From Myxococcota bacterium (GTDB lineage Bacteria; Myxococcota_A; UBA9160; UBA4427), in NCBI GenBank assembly GCA_028823175.1, contig JAPKBZ010000046.1:1-32316 (forward strand): DNA of 32,316 nt, read 5' to 3'. A program made the position numbers and the translations under genes. Below are positions 16,064-23,903 of the stretch, piece by piece. Every line of letters begins with the position of its first letter. Position 1 is the first letter of the stretch. The notes beneath the pieces were generated by a model. It was not told the DNA's origin and made no database searches. It saw nothing but the letters and a program-made list of their open reading frames with translations.

Positions 16064-18139
16064 CTACTCGATGTAGCCGAGTTCTTTGAGGTGCTCGATG
16101 GTGTCCGAGTCGAGGGCCCGGCGATCGACTTGGCCGGCGGCGGTCTTCGCCATTCGCGCGAGCCAGGCGTTAAGGGAGGCCCCAAGGCGGGCGGCCTCCT
16201 GGGGGGAGGATTCGACCCGGTCGACTCGCTCCGAAGGGTCCGACGCGAGATCGAATAATTGCTCGTCGAAGGGCGGGGCCCCGGGAGCCAATAGGTGCGC
16301 CGGCGCAAAAAAATCGGGGACCGGCTCCTGGCCGTCCTCGACGACGCGAACGGGGCCATCGCCGAAACCCTTGAGTCGTGTGTCCTCGGTCACCCGGATC
16401 ACGAAGCCCGACCCCTCGAGCGCGATCTGCCCGTCGTCGCCCGCCGCCTCCACCCTCTCGACGATCAACTCGACCTCGTCGTTCCGGTCGCCCGGGGCGA
16501 GAAGCTTGAACTTGTCAGCGGCGACCACTCCGCCCTCTTCGATTTTTCCCTCGACCTTCACCCAGGTGCCCTCGGCGAGCGCCTCCACCGCCGGAGTTCC
16601 GTCGGCGCCGACGAGATCCTCGGCGTCGATGGTCCAACCGAGCAGGCTGAAAACGTTCTTCTCCACGGAAACCGACTCGATGGCGGCGCTGATCTCGAGG
16701 TCGTCGTCACCCGCATCTTTGAGGGTCAGCTTGGTCGCCTCAAGACTTCCATCGCCGAGGAGAAAACCCCGGGCCTTGACTCGGATCCCCGGTTCCAGAG
16801 AGAGGCCGGCCTCGGCCTTCGGATCCCGAGCCGCGGAGCCCTTGGGGCGTTTGGCTCGGTAGCTGCGCACGTATTTCCAGTCGCCCTCCCGGATGGAAAG
16901 CCGGTAAGTTCGCTTGTGCCGAGTTTCCGCGACGATCTCCGGGGGGGCAGCATCCGGGGCGAGCAGGTCCCGTCCCTCAATTTCCGCCGGGGCCTCGACC
17001 CCGGCAAGAGCGGCCAGGGTGGGAAGAACATCGAGCAGCCGCGCTACCCGGGCGCTTTGCTGGGCGTCCGCGCCGCCCGGCAGGCGGATCATGAGCGGGA
17101 TTTCGATGACTTCGCGATAGAGCGTGCCCCCGTGCCCCACCGCCCCGTGGTCGAGCAACTCCTCGCCATGGTCCGAGGTCAGGAGCAGAACCGTCTGGTC
17201 CAGAAGCCCCTGGGCCTGGAGGGCGTCGAATAATTGTCCGAGGCGATGATCGAGTTGGCCGACCCCCCCATCATGCTGATCCTGAAGCCTTGCCCGGTCG
17301 ACTTCGGTGAGTTCGAGGCTGGCGTCGTTGATCCGCTCCCGAAGTCCCTTCCAACTATCGCGGTCGAAAAGCGAAGCCTCGGGGGACTCCCCGACAAAGC
17401 GCTCCCGAAACGGGCTTTCGGGGTGGAAGGGCCAATGGGCGTCGAGGTAATGGAGATAGGCAAAGAAGGGACGATCGTCTTCCCGAGCATCCAGAAACTC
17501 AAGGAAGGCCGCGTTGATCTCGGCGGCGGTGAAGGACCCGTGCTCGTAGCGATCAAAGCCTTGGGCGAAGCCGCCTTCGGCCTCGAGGTGGGCGTTGTTC
17601 ACCAAGCCCAGGGTTTCGTAGCCCGCCGACGCGAAGACCTCGGCGAGGGTCGTGAAGGAATCATCGAGCACGTCCGACTCGAGACGCCCCCCGCCCACGT
17701 GGGCCTCGCCCTCGTAGACCCCGTGTTGAACCGGGTAAAGCGAGGTGAAGAGCGAGGGAATCGAGGGCTTTGTCCAGGGCGATTGCGCGTAGGCGTCCCC
17801 AAAGACGATGCTCTCCGAGGCGAGGGCATCGATGCGGGGAGACGTGTCGCGTCGATACCCGTAGGCGCCCAGGCGATCTGCCCGGAGGGCATCGATAAGA
17901 ATCACCAGGATATTGGGCCCCGGCGTCTCGGACTCGGCCAGAGCGGGGGGGCCGGCCAGCAGCCCCGCCGCCCCACAAAGCGCAAGAAGCCCGCGAATCG
18001 GCCGGAAGTGCGCGCCCGCCCGAGTCGGGGAAGGCCCAGGGCCAATAGTTTTTGCCCTCCCCCGCAAAGGGGACAGGCCCCCGACGACGGCGGGGTCTCT
18101 CTTGTGCCTTTTCCTCGCAATCGGCATGCTGTTGACCAT
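16064..18139 (-). CDS. Sulfatase-fold (alkaline phosphatase superfamily) enzyme with DUF5666-like insertion and Thr at nucleophile position
   Basis: About 691 aa from ATG 18139; starts at 18127 and 18175 are also possible and none has a clear ribosome binding site. A secretion signal (GLLALCGAAGLLAGPPALA) precedes the catalytic domain. Metal-site motifs are NILVILIDALRADR, SDHGEE and GHGGTLY. In sulfatases the catalytic motif is C/S-x-P-S-R; here the aligned segment is TKPSI with T123, so formylglycine maturation is not expected. A Thr nucleophile is known in phospho-transferring relatives such as LtaS and EptA. Between GDWKYVRSY and EQLFDLASDPSE, which are normally close together, lie about 190 residues (roughly 430-620) resembling DUF5666 beta domains. 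Likely a periplasmic phosphatase, phosphotransferase or atypical sulfatase. Confidence 0.82.
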   Translation of the reverse strand: MVNSMPIARKRHKRDPAVVGGLSPLRGRAKTIGPGPSPTRAGAHFRPIRGLLALCGAAGLLAGPPALAESETPGPNILVILIDALRADRLGAYGYRRDTSPRIDALASESIVFGDAYAQSPWTKPSIPSLFTSLYPVQHGVYEGEAHVGGGRLESDVLDDSFTTLAEVFASAGYETLGLVNNAHLEAEGGFAQGFDRYEHGSFTAAEINAAFLEFLDAREDDRPFFAYLHYLDAHWPFHPESPFRERFVGESPEASLFDRDSWKGLRERINDASLELTEVDRARLQDQHDGGVGQLDHRLGQLFDALQAQGLLDQTVLLLTSDHGEELLDHGAVGHGGTLYREVIEIPLMIRLPGGADAQQSARVARLLDVLPTLAALAGVEAPAEIEGRDLLAPDAAPPEIVAETRHKRTYRLSIREGDWKYVRSYRAKRPKGSAARDPKAEAGLSLEPGIRVKARGFLLGDGSLEATKLTLKDAGDDDLEISAAIESVSVEKNVFSLLGWTIDAEDLVGADGTPAVEALAEGTWVKVEGKIEEGGVVAADKFKLLAPGDRNDEVELIVERVEAAGDDGQIALEGSGFVIRVTEDTRLKGFGDGPVRVVEDGQEPVPDFFAPAHLLAPGAPPFDEQLFDLASDPSERVDRVESSPQEAARLGASLNAWLARMAKTAAGQVDRRALDSDTIEHLKELGYIE

Positions 18140-18157
18140 AGGAGAAATCAAATCCTC

Positions 18158-18856
18158 ATGGAAGAAGTCCTGCAAACTCGTCGTCTCAAACGAAATCGCG
18201 CGCTCGTTCTCACCGTTCTCATGGTTTTCGGCCTAGCCGTTGGTCTCTCCTGTGCTTCGACAGGGCCGACGCCCGTCGCTTTTCCTTCGGCACACCCCGT
18301 CGTCTTTGATTCCGACGACGGTGCAACCGCCTTCCGGCTCGCTCCGAATGCCGACTCCATCACGCTGAGTAACGGCAAGAGGGAAGTCCTCGCATCGGTG
18401 CGCGAATCCGGGGGGCGACTGGTTCTTGAAGACGCTTCGGGGAGCGCGGCCTGGTTCATCGAAAGAAGCCCGGGGGCGTCCTTGCGCCTTCGGGTCATCG
18501 GGGCCAAGAGCGGCGAAACCGCCTTCGTCATCAAGGCCGACTCGGACGGTGACCTCAAAGTGGAAACCGGGACAAAGGAGCGGATCGCAATTGCCAAGCG
18601 GAGGGATTACGGCTTCAAGCTCGTCGATCCCGACGGAAATCTGATCGCGCGAATTCTCTCACGATCGGGGAAGACCTCGGTTCGTGATGCGGCCGGGACC
18701 ACCTACCTGACCACGCGCGACGCAATCTCCGCCCGTGCGGTCGCCCTTCTGGTCTTTGAACGGTTTCCCATCGAAGTCGCCGCGGGGCTCGGTGTAGCCA
18801 CGGCTTTCTGGCCCGAACGCCAAGGCAGCGAAACAACAACGTCCCGGGGCGAATAA
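18158..18856 (+). CDS. Small putative lipoprotein, unknown function
   Basis: A 232-aa protein starting at ATG 18158, with AGGAGA at 18140-18145 upstream. The N-terminus is basic (RRLKRNR) and then hydrophobic (ALVLTVLMVFGLAVGLSC), ending in a plausible lipobox cysteine, so it is probably a lipoprotein. The rest is beta-rich (FRLAPNADSITLSNGKREVLASV, YGFKLVDPDGNLIARI) with a hydrophobic stretch near the C-terminus (VAAGLGVATAFW). I do not recognise the family. The gene is divergent from the sulfatase-fold gene and their 5' ends are only about 20 nt apart. Confidence 0.65.
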   Translation: MEEVLQTRRLKRNRALVLTVLMVFGLAVGLSCASTGPTPVAFPSAHPVVFDSDDGATAFRLAPNADSITLSNGKREVLASVRESGGRLVLEDASGSAAWFIERSPGASLRLRVIGAKSGETAFVIKADSDGDLKVETGTKERIAIAKRRDYGFKLVDPDGNLIARILSRSGKTSVRDAAGTTYLTTRDAISARAVALLVFERFPIEVAAGLGVATAFWPERQGSETTTSRGE

Positions 18857-18920
18857 GGGCCCATGCCTGCTCGGTGCGAATCGAAGCCCCCAGCGGTTCG
18901 ATCCCTGGCCTCGAAGAGGA

Positions 18921-20321
18921 CTAGACCGGGCTCTCAACCTGAACCCGGGGAAGGGACACTCGAAAGCGAGCTCCACCCCCGGGAGATCCCTCGACCCAGA
19001 CCCTCCCGCCATGAGCGGAGACGGCGTCCTGGGTCAGGGCCAGCCCAAGCCCGTAACCAATCCGGTGCTCCCTGGACTTGGCCACTCCCTGGAAGAATGC
19101 TTCGAAGATCTTCTCTCTCTCTGCCTCGGGAACACCCGGACCCGAGTCGTCGACGGTGATTTCGAGACCTTCGTTCTCTCCGTTGAGGTCGACTTTCACC
19201 TGCTCTCCGGCAGGCGACCAGAAAACAGCGTTCTCTACCAGGTTTCCCAGGGCAAGCATCACGGCTTCCCTATCCCCATCAATTTCCAGGCTGCCGGATG
19301 TCTTGAGCTTGACTTCAACGGAGTTGCGCTCGGCCCGCCGGCGTTCTCGCTCGATCCGGATCCGCGCCTCCGCGCCCATATCGAACCGCTCCTGCGATCC
19401 CTTGCTTCCCTTGCGCGTGCAGAGAACCACGAGGTTGTCCACCACCCGGGCCAGACTGCGCAGTTCATGGATCTGGTCGCCCAGTACCTCGCGGTAGCGG
19501 TCGCCTTCACGTTCACGAAGCAGGGCAACCTCTGTCGTGCCGAGCATGTTCTGGATCGGCGAGCGCAATTCGTGAGCGAGACCAGCGGTCATCACCATGA
19601 CCCGCCCTCGCTCCCGGCGAATATTCGCCAGCATAATGCCGAGCGCGTTGACGACGTTGTGGATCTCGGTCGGCAAATTGGGGACAACAATCTCCTGGCT
19701 CGAATCCAGGGCATCGAGCGAGCGGACATTCGCCGCCACCCTCGACAAGGCGGAACCGACCTGACGACCCACCAGCACGCCGCCCACGATGGAAAAGCCC
19801 AGGGCGAGCACTCCAAAGCCCGTCGCGGCAAGAAGAAATTGGGCAGCCAGCTGAGACTGCTCGGTGTCGTTGAAGACCAGCCCCATCACAAGGTCTTCGT
19901 TGAGTTCCTCGGTGAACCATGAGTAGCCACCGCCGAGGTCCTCCTCGAGCCCCAATCGCTGATCGAACTCTCCGACCTTCGCGATTTGGTCCAAATCTCC
20001 AAAATCGCCCCAGCTTTTGCCGTCCTTCGTCCAAACCCGCCAAGCGAAGCGCGTCGACGGATGATTGGCCTGAAGAGCGACGACGAGTTCGTTAAAAGCG
20101 CTCGGGGTCTGGGGCTTCGTGGCGAAGTACGCCTGCATCTCCGCGATTTCTTCTCGACCGTGGGCGAGCACGTTGTCGCGCACCGCGGAGTTCAGGTAGA
20201 TGCTCATGATCGAGATCAACGCAACCGAGACGAGACCCGTCATCAATGCGGAGAGCAAAGCCACCCGCGAAGTCAGGCTCCAGCGCTTCTCGCCTTGCTT
20301 TAGTTCGCTAGTGGGCTGCAC
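18921..20321 (-). CDS. Sensor histidine kinase (HisKA/HAMP)
   Basis: A 466-aa kinase from GTG 20321, overlapping the response-regulator gene by 22 nt; an upstream TTG at 20372 is less likely. Order: TM1 (VALLSALMTGLVSVALISIMSIYL), an extracytoplasmic sensor of about 130 residues, TM2 (FLLAATGFGVLALGFSIVGGVLVG), HAMP, and HisKA with LAHELRSP (H250). The HATPase domain has GNLVENAVFW, VDDSGPGVPEAE and GYGLGLALTQ. It resembles OmpR-partner kinases of the CusS/CopS type in layout. It should phosphorylate the adjacent regulator. I saw no metal-binding His cluster that would identify the stimulus. Confidence 0.9.
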   Translation of the reverse strand: MQPTSELKQGEKRWSLTSRVALLSALMTGLVSVALISIMSIYLNSAVRDNVLAHGREEIAEMQAYFATKPQTPSAFNELVVALQANHPSTRFAWRVWTKDGKSWGDFGDLDQIAKVGEFDQRLGLEEDLGGGYSWFTEELNEDLVMGLVFNDTEQSQLAAQFLLAATGFGVLALGFSIVGGVLVGRQVGSALSRVAANVRSLDALDSSQEIVVPNLPTEIHNVVNALGIMLANIRRERGRVMVMTAGLAHELRSPIQNMLGTTEVALLREREGDRYREVLGDQIHELRSLARVVDNLVVLCTRKGSKGSQERFDMGAEARIRIERERRRAERNSVEVKLKTSGSLEIDGDREAVMLALGNLVENAVFWSPAGEQVKVDLNGENEGLEITVDDSGPGVPEAEREKIFEAFFQGVAKSREHRIGYGLGLALTQDAVSAHGGRVWVEGSPGGGARFRVSLPRVQVESPV

Positions 20322-20983
20322 AAACGATACCCGTGACCCGTAACCGTCTGAATGAGCGGGGGGTCGAAGCAATCGACTTTGCGACGCAACCGCGCGATTT
20401 GAACCTCGAGGATATTGGTACCGGGGTCAAATTCCATATCCCAGACCTTCTTCAAGAGAACGGTCCGGTTGACCACCTCGCCGTCCGCCTCGACGAGTAC
20501 CCGGAGGAGGCGAAATTCCTGGTCCGTCGTCGTAATCTGGGTGCCGTTGCGTTCAACGAGCCGTTCGGCGAGGTCGATCTTGAGATCGGCCACCTGGAAC
20601 TCGGTCGGATTCACCTGCCGGCGCATGACCGCCTCGATCCGCGCCAGGAGTTCCTGAAACTCGAAGGGCTTGATCATGTAGTCGTCGGCGCCCATTTTCA
20701 GGCCCTTGACGCGCTGATCGACCTCTTGACGAGCGGTCAGGAAAATCACCGGGATCATATTTCCCGAATTCCGCAAATCCTGGAGAAATTCCCAGCCCGT
20801 CCGCCCCGGCATCATGACATCGAGCAGCATCAGATTGAGGGAGGGGCGTGCGGCCAAGACCGCTTCCGCCTCATCGGCGTTGGCGGCCGACTCCGTCATG
20901 ATGCCTAGGTCTTCGAGACCCGCCTTGACGAATTTTCGGAGCGTAATGTCGTCATCGACGACCAAGATCTGCGGTTTTTGCAT
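20300..20983 (-). CDS. OmpR-family response regulator
   Basis: A 227-aa transcription factor. The receiver domain (1-120) has acidic residues DDD (10-12), phosphoacceptor D55 in LLDVMMPG, T83 and K105 in IKPF. The C-terminal winged helix (about 130-225) contains LTTxE-like TTTDQEFRLLRVLVE and VQIARLRRKVD...GHGYRL. ATG at 20983 is preceded by AGGAA at 7-8 nt. It is the first gene of a two-gene operon with the overlapping kinase gene. Targets are unknown; the direct repeats in its own upstream region could be an autoregulatory site. Confidence 0.93.
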   Translation of the reverse strand: MQKPQILVVDDDITLRKFVKAGLEDLGIMTESAANADEAEAVLAARPSLNLMLLDVMMPGRTGWEFLQDLRNSGNMIPVIFLTARQEVDQRVKGLKMGADDYMIKPFEFQELLARIEAVMRRQVNPTEFQVADLKIDLAERLVERNGTQITTTDQEFRLLRVLVEADGEVVNRTVLLKKVWDMEFDPGTNILEVQIARLRRKVDCFDPPLIQTVTGHGYRLCSPLAN

Positions 20984-21037
20984 TATTGGATTCCTTACTT
21001 AATTGACACTTGATAGATGCGTAAACGGGCTGGATCG

Positions 21038-21117
21038 CAGGCCTCTAAACCTCTTGAGCCCATCACACGACAGGGGGCCGAACTAAGGATTTCGACCCAC
21101 CAGGCCTCTGTAACCTC
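21038..21117. repeat. Direct repeat pair upstream of response-regulator gene
   Basis: CAGGCCTCTAAACCTC at 21038-21053 recurs as CAGGCCTCTGTAACCTC at 21101-21117, differing by one inserted base and one substitution. The copies start 63 nt apart and lie 55-135 nt upstream of the response-regulator start. OmpR-family regulators bind direct repeats, though usually spaced 10-11 bp, so the role is uncertain. Confidence 0.6.
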
Positions 21118-21240
21118 CCGTCGTCGCTACATTGTAATCTTATTTTCGCCTGCCGGGCACGCACATTTTTCGAGGGAGAGGGCATATCACCTCAGGGATG
21201 GGTGTTCACTTCCTCTGTCAAGCGGCGCAAGAGAGCTTGG

Positions 21241-21279
21241 TGACCCGGTCAGGGGCACGGGATGCTCCATGACCGGTCA
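21241..21279. other. 39-nt near-perfect hairpin (16 bp)
   Basis: TGACCCGGTCA (21241-21251) pairs with TGACCGGTCA (21270-21279) over 10 bp with one bulged C at 21246. The pairing continues as GGGGCA (21252-21257) with TGCTCC (21263-21268), with one G-U pair and a bulged A at 21269. The 5-nt loop is CGGGA. Each outer arm is also palindromic by itself, so the element could be two dimeric protein sites or an RNA stem-loop. No T tract follows closely on either strand. Confidence 0.7.
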
Positions 21280-21328
21280 ATTTCTTGAGGAATTACAATT
21301 TTGATATTCCCCCTCGGCCTAGGCAAAG

Positions 21329-21343
21329 GGCCGGTAACCGGCC
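21329..21343 (-). terminator. Palindrome GGCCGGT-A-ACCGGCC downstream of isomerase gene
   Basis: A 15-nt inverted repeat with 7-bp arms lies about 65 nt after the isomerase stop. On the minus strand it is followed by CTTTG, a very short T run, so it may be a weak intrinsic terminator for the isomerase transcript. Confidence 0.3.
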
Positions 21344-21346
21344 GCG

Positions 21347-21374
21347 CACCCATCACCCATCACCCATCACCCAC
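21347..21374. repeat. 7-bp tandem repeat CCATCAC
   Basis: About four head-to-tail copies of CCATCAC, with further diverged copies to about 21400, lie directly downstream of the isomerase gene. It is simple-sequence DNA with no visible coding role. Confidence 0.75.
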
Positions 21375-21407
21375 CACTCATCATCCCCATGACCCATCAC
21401 CCCGAGC

Positions 21408-21809
21408 TCATCGATCCGAGCCGTGGTGACGTGCGTCCCTGAAATTCCAGAAAGCCCGAAGAGAGATAATCTGGGCCTCTTCGTCGAAGCGCATCACGTC
21501 GATCACATCGACCTCAGTGAGCCCGCCTTCGAGTTCCAAATGCAGGGTGAATGCCATGGCGGCCTCGTCCCCCGCCGTCGTCACAATCGGCCCATCGCGC
21601 CGAGGGCGGGGTTGGCTCGCGGCAAAACCCTCTCTAAAAAAAACCCGCACCGCGTCGATGCCGACGACATGGGTTCCCGGTGGGCCGCCAACCGGATCCT
21701 CGACGGAAATCGAATCCGCGAAGAGGCTCACCACCGCCTCCACATCTCCCGCTTCTACTCCCGCGAGATACTTGACCATTTGGGCTCTCATCCGGTCGCC
21801 CCTGGGCAT
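21408..21809 (-). CDS. Delta5-3-ketosteroid isomerase-like protein (SnoaL/NTF2 fold)
   Basis: A 133-aa cone-shaped NTF2-fold protein, very close in length to bacterial ketosteroid isomerase (about 125-131 aa). The catalytic residues of that enzyme are visible in order: Y14 in MVKYL, D38 in VEDPVGGPP and D104 in DVIDVMRFDE, followed by the family's RAFW near 118-121. ATG at 21809 is chosen because AGGAG lies 8 nt upstream; longer frames exist. It would shift the double bond of 3-oxo-delta5 steroids to delta4. A related small-molecule isomerase role is possible, but the conserved triad favours the steroid type. It is divergent from the acyl-CoA ligase gene, consistent with joint control. Confidence 0.82.
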   Translation of the reverse strand: MPRGDRMRAQMVKYLAGVEAGDVEAVVSLFADSISVEDPVGGPPGTHVVGIDAVRVFFREGFAASQPRPRRDGPIVTTAGDEAAMAFTLHLELEGGLTEVDVIDVMRFDEEAQIISLRAFWNFRDARHHGSDR

Positions 21810-21909
21810 GCTGGTGCTCTCCTTTTTGTCTCCGGGCCCCTCCACGCTGGCACACCCGAGAGTCCTTAACTTGCCCTACGCTCTTTCGTCACCCACGGGA
21901 CACCGGGGA

Positions 21910-21934
21910 TCGCCACCCTCGAGCGGGTCGGCGA
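21910..21934. promoter_or_regulatory. Inverted repeat in divergent isomerase/ligase promoter region
   Basis: TCGCCACCC (21910-21918) pairs with GGGT-C-GGCGA (21925-21934), a 9-bp stem with one bulged base around a 6-nt centre containing CTCGAG. It lies 38 nt before the ligase start. It could be an operator shared by the two divergent genes. Confidence 0.35.
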
Positions 21935-21972
21935 CCCCCGCAAGAACAAGAGAAGCGAGCCGAGGAGGAGCC

Positions 21973-23682
21973 GTGTACGAAGAACTGCGAGCCGTCTGGA
22001 AGGAACTGACTTCGAAAGGGGGACCCTTCGAAATCGAAACCGTCGACGTCCGTGGCATTCCGCTCAAGACGTACGCCTCGGCCCCGGCTTCCCTGCTCGA
22101 TGTGTGGCTCGGCTCCGCTGTACACGGCGACAAAGACTACCTCGTCTACGAGTCCGAACGCTGGACATTCAACGAGGCCCACAGGGAAGTCGCCTCGGCG
22201 GCCGCCTGGCTCGCCGAGCGCGGCGTCGGCCCGGGAGACCACGTCGCGATCGCCCTGCGGAACTACCCCGAGTGGATGCTCGCCTACTGGGCCACGATTT
22301 CTGTCGGCGCCACGGTGGTGGGCATGAACGCCTGGTGGCTCAGCGACGAAATCGCCTACGCCGCCGAGGATTCGAAGCCCAAGGTGATGATCGTGGACTC
22401 CGAGCGCCTCGAGCGCTTCCTGCCCGTGCGCGGATCGGTGCCCGAGTGCACCCTGGTGGTTGTCCGAGTCGAGGGCCCGTTGCCCGAAGGCGCGGTGCCC
22501 TGGTCGGACCTGCGCGAGCATTCTGGCTCGCTGCCCGAGGTCGAGATCGACCCGGAAAGCGATGCCTGCATCTTTTATACGTCGGGAACCACGGGCCGGC
22601 CCAAGGGCGCTCAGCTCACCCATCGCGGCTGCGTCAACAACATCTTCAGCCTGGCCTTCGCAAATCTCTCCTTCGCCGCGGCGGCGGCCCGCATCCGGGG
22701 CCCCGAGGAATCGCCCCCCGCCCCAGCGACGCCTGCCGCGCCCCTCGCCCTGCTCGTCGTGACCCCGCTCTTCCACGTCACCGCCAATAATTGTGTGGCC
22801 CACTCCGCCACCCTCGCCGGCGGAAAACTCGTCCACATGTATAAGTGGGAACCCGGCGCAGCCCTGGGCCTGATCGAAAGCGAGCGGATCACCAGCCTCA
22901 GTGGCGTGCCCGTCATGGCCCGGGAACTCATCGCCCACCCCGACTTCGACAAATACGACACGTCGACCCTCAAGGCTCTGGGTGGCGGCGGGGCCCAACT
23001 CCAGCCCGACCTGGTCAAGAAGATCGACGACAGCGTCAAGACGGCGCGCCCCGGCACCGGCTACGGGATGACCGAGACCTGCGGCATCATCACCTCGATC
23101 TCGGGCGATTTTTTCGTCGACAAGCCCGAGTCTGCTGGGCCCGCCATGCCCGTCTACGACACTCGGCTCGTCGATGCCGAGGGCAATGACGTGCCCGCCG
23201 GCGAAGTCGGCGAGCTCTGGGTGCGCGGCTCCCAGGTCATTCGCGGTTACCTGAACCGTCCGGAGGCGACCAGCGAATCGATCACCGATGGCTGGCTGCA
23301 TACCGGCGATATCGCGCGCATCGACGACGACGGCTTCATCTTCATCGTCGACCGCGCCAAGGACATGGTGATCCGAGGCGGCGAGAACATCTACTGCGCC
23401 GAGGTCGAGACCGTCATCTTCGACCACGACGACGTGGCGGAGTGCGCGGCCTTCGGAGTCGAGGACGACCGACTCGGCGAAGAGGTCGGCGTGGCCGTAA
23501 CCGCGCGGGCGGGCAGCGATCTCTCCGGCGACAGCCTGCGCGCCCACTGCGAGGGCCGCCTGGCCCGGCACAAAATCCCCCGCTATTTCTGGCTGCAATC
23601 GGAGCCGCTCCCCAAGAACGCCTCGGGGAAATTTCTCAAGCGGCAACTGCGCGATGAACTCGACCCGAAGGATGCCGTCTAG
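21973..23682 (+). CDS. Acyl-CoA synthetase (AMP-forming, FadD-like)
   Basis: A 569-aa ANL-superfamily ligase that activates a carboxylic acid to its CoA thioester via an acyl-adenylate. Motifs: YTSGTTGRPKG (202-212), GYGMTETCG, GELWVRG and GWLHTGDIARIDDDGF, and the C-terminal domain with GGENIYCAEVE and catalytic K553 in KNASGK. There is a Pro/Ala-rich insertion (ESPPAPATPAAP) after the adenylation motif. GTG at 21973 is preceded by GGAGGAG; the open frame extends further upstream but that part overlaps the divergent isomerase gene. The acid may be a steroid side chain, fatty or isoprenoid acid; this cannot be settled here. Confidence 0.9.
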   Translation: MYEELRAVWKELTSKGGPFEIETVDVRGIPLKTYASAPASLLDVWLGSAVHGDKDYLVYESERWTFNEAHREVASAAAWLAERGVGPGDHVAIALRNYPEWMLAYWATISVGATVVGMNAWWLSDEIAYAAEDSKPKVMIVDSERLERFLPVRGSVPECTLVVVRVEGPLPEGAVPWSDLREHSGSLPEVEIDPESDACIFYTSGTTGRPKGAQLTHRGCVNNIFSLAFANLSFAAAAARIRGPEESPPAPATPAAPLALLVVTPLFHVTANNCVAHSATLAGGKLVHMYKWEPGAALGLIESERITSLSGVPVMARELIAHPDFDKYDTSTLKALGGGGAQLQPDLVKKIDDSVKTARPGTGYGMTETCGIITSISGDFFVDKPESAGPAMPVYDTRLVDAEGNDVPAGEVGELWVRGSQVIRGYLNRPEATSESITDGWLHTGDIARIDDDGFIFIVDRAKDMVIRGGENIYCAEVETVIFDHDDVAECAAFGVEDDRLGEEVGVAVTARAGSDLSGDSLRAHCEGRLARHKIPRYFWLQSEPLPKNASGKFLKRQLRDELDPKDAV

Positions 23683-23831
23683 CCGGCCGGCCCTGCTCCA
23701 AATCCCTGGCCCACGGCTCGCGAGGCTCCGCGGTGCAATACGGTGCGAAGCCTGCGGCGCGAAGGGCGTCGTCTAGAGGGCTCGGGGGCAGCGCTGTGCG
23801 ATCGCGAGTTCTGGGGCCGGGCGTAGGGGTG

Positions 23832-23890
23832 GACGGCTTCGCGAGAGACGGCTTCGCGAGAGGCGACTTCGCGAGAGGCGGCTTCGCGGG
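23832..23890. repeat. 15-bp tandem repeat between ligase and epoxide hydrolase genes
   Basis: Four head-to-tail copies of GACGGCTTCGCGAGA (two perfect, two with one to three changes) lie in the 221-nt gap between the convergent ligase and epoxide hydrolase genes, ending 14 nt before the latter's stop. The core CTTCGCGAG is nearly palindromic. No gene is supported in the gap. Confidence 0.85.
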
Positions 23891-23903
23891 CTTTTTCGCG
23901 CGC

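Larger units (their letters stand above)
20984..21407. other. 424-nt intergenic region with strong hairpin and repeats
   Basis: This region separates the response-regulator start from the isomerase stop, and both genes read on the minus strand. It is noticeably richer in A and T than its neighbours, especially 21120-21310. It holds a pair of direct repeats, a 39-nt hairpin, a shorter palindrome and a CCATCAC tandem repeat, listed separately. A 95-codon open frame on the plus strand (21017-21304) lacks a ribosome binding site and protein-like composition. A promoter for the two-component operon, a terminator for the isomerase gene or a small RNA could all be here. Confidence 0.6.

Noticed and set aside
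18880..18925. tRNA-like T-arm sequence (GGTTCGATCC) between the lipoprotein and kinase genes.
   Set aside because: No matching acceptor, D or anticodon stems could be found around it.
21241..21279. Possible SECIS element: a 39-nt hairpin that begins with TGA on either strand, in a window that encodes SelB.
   Set aside because: The frames leading into both TGA triplets are not protein-like. On the plus strand no convincing start or domain precedes it; on the minus strand an in-frame TAG lies shortly upstream. The apical loop also does not clearly match known bacterial SECIS loops.
21017..21304. 95-codon plus-strand open frame in the intergenic region.
   Set aside because: No ribosome binding site, composition unlike neighbouring genes, and it runs through the hairpin.
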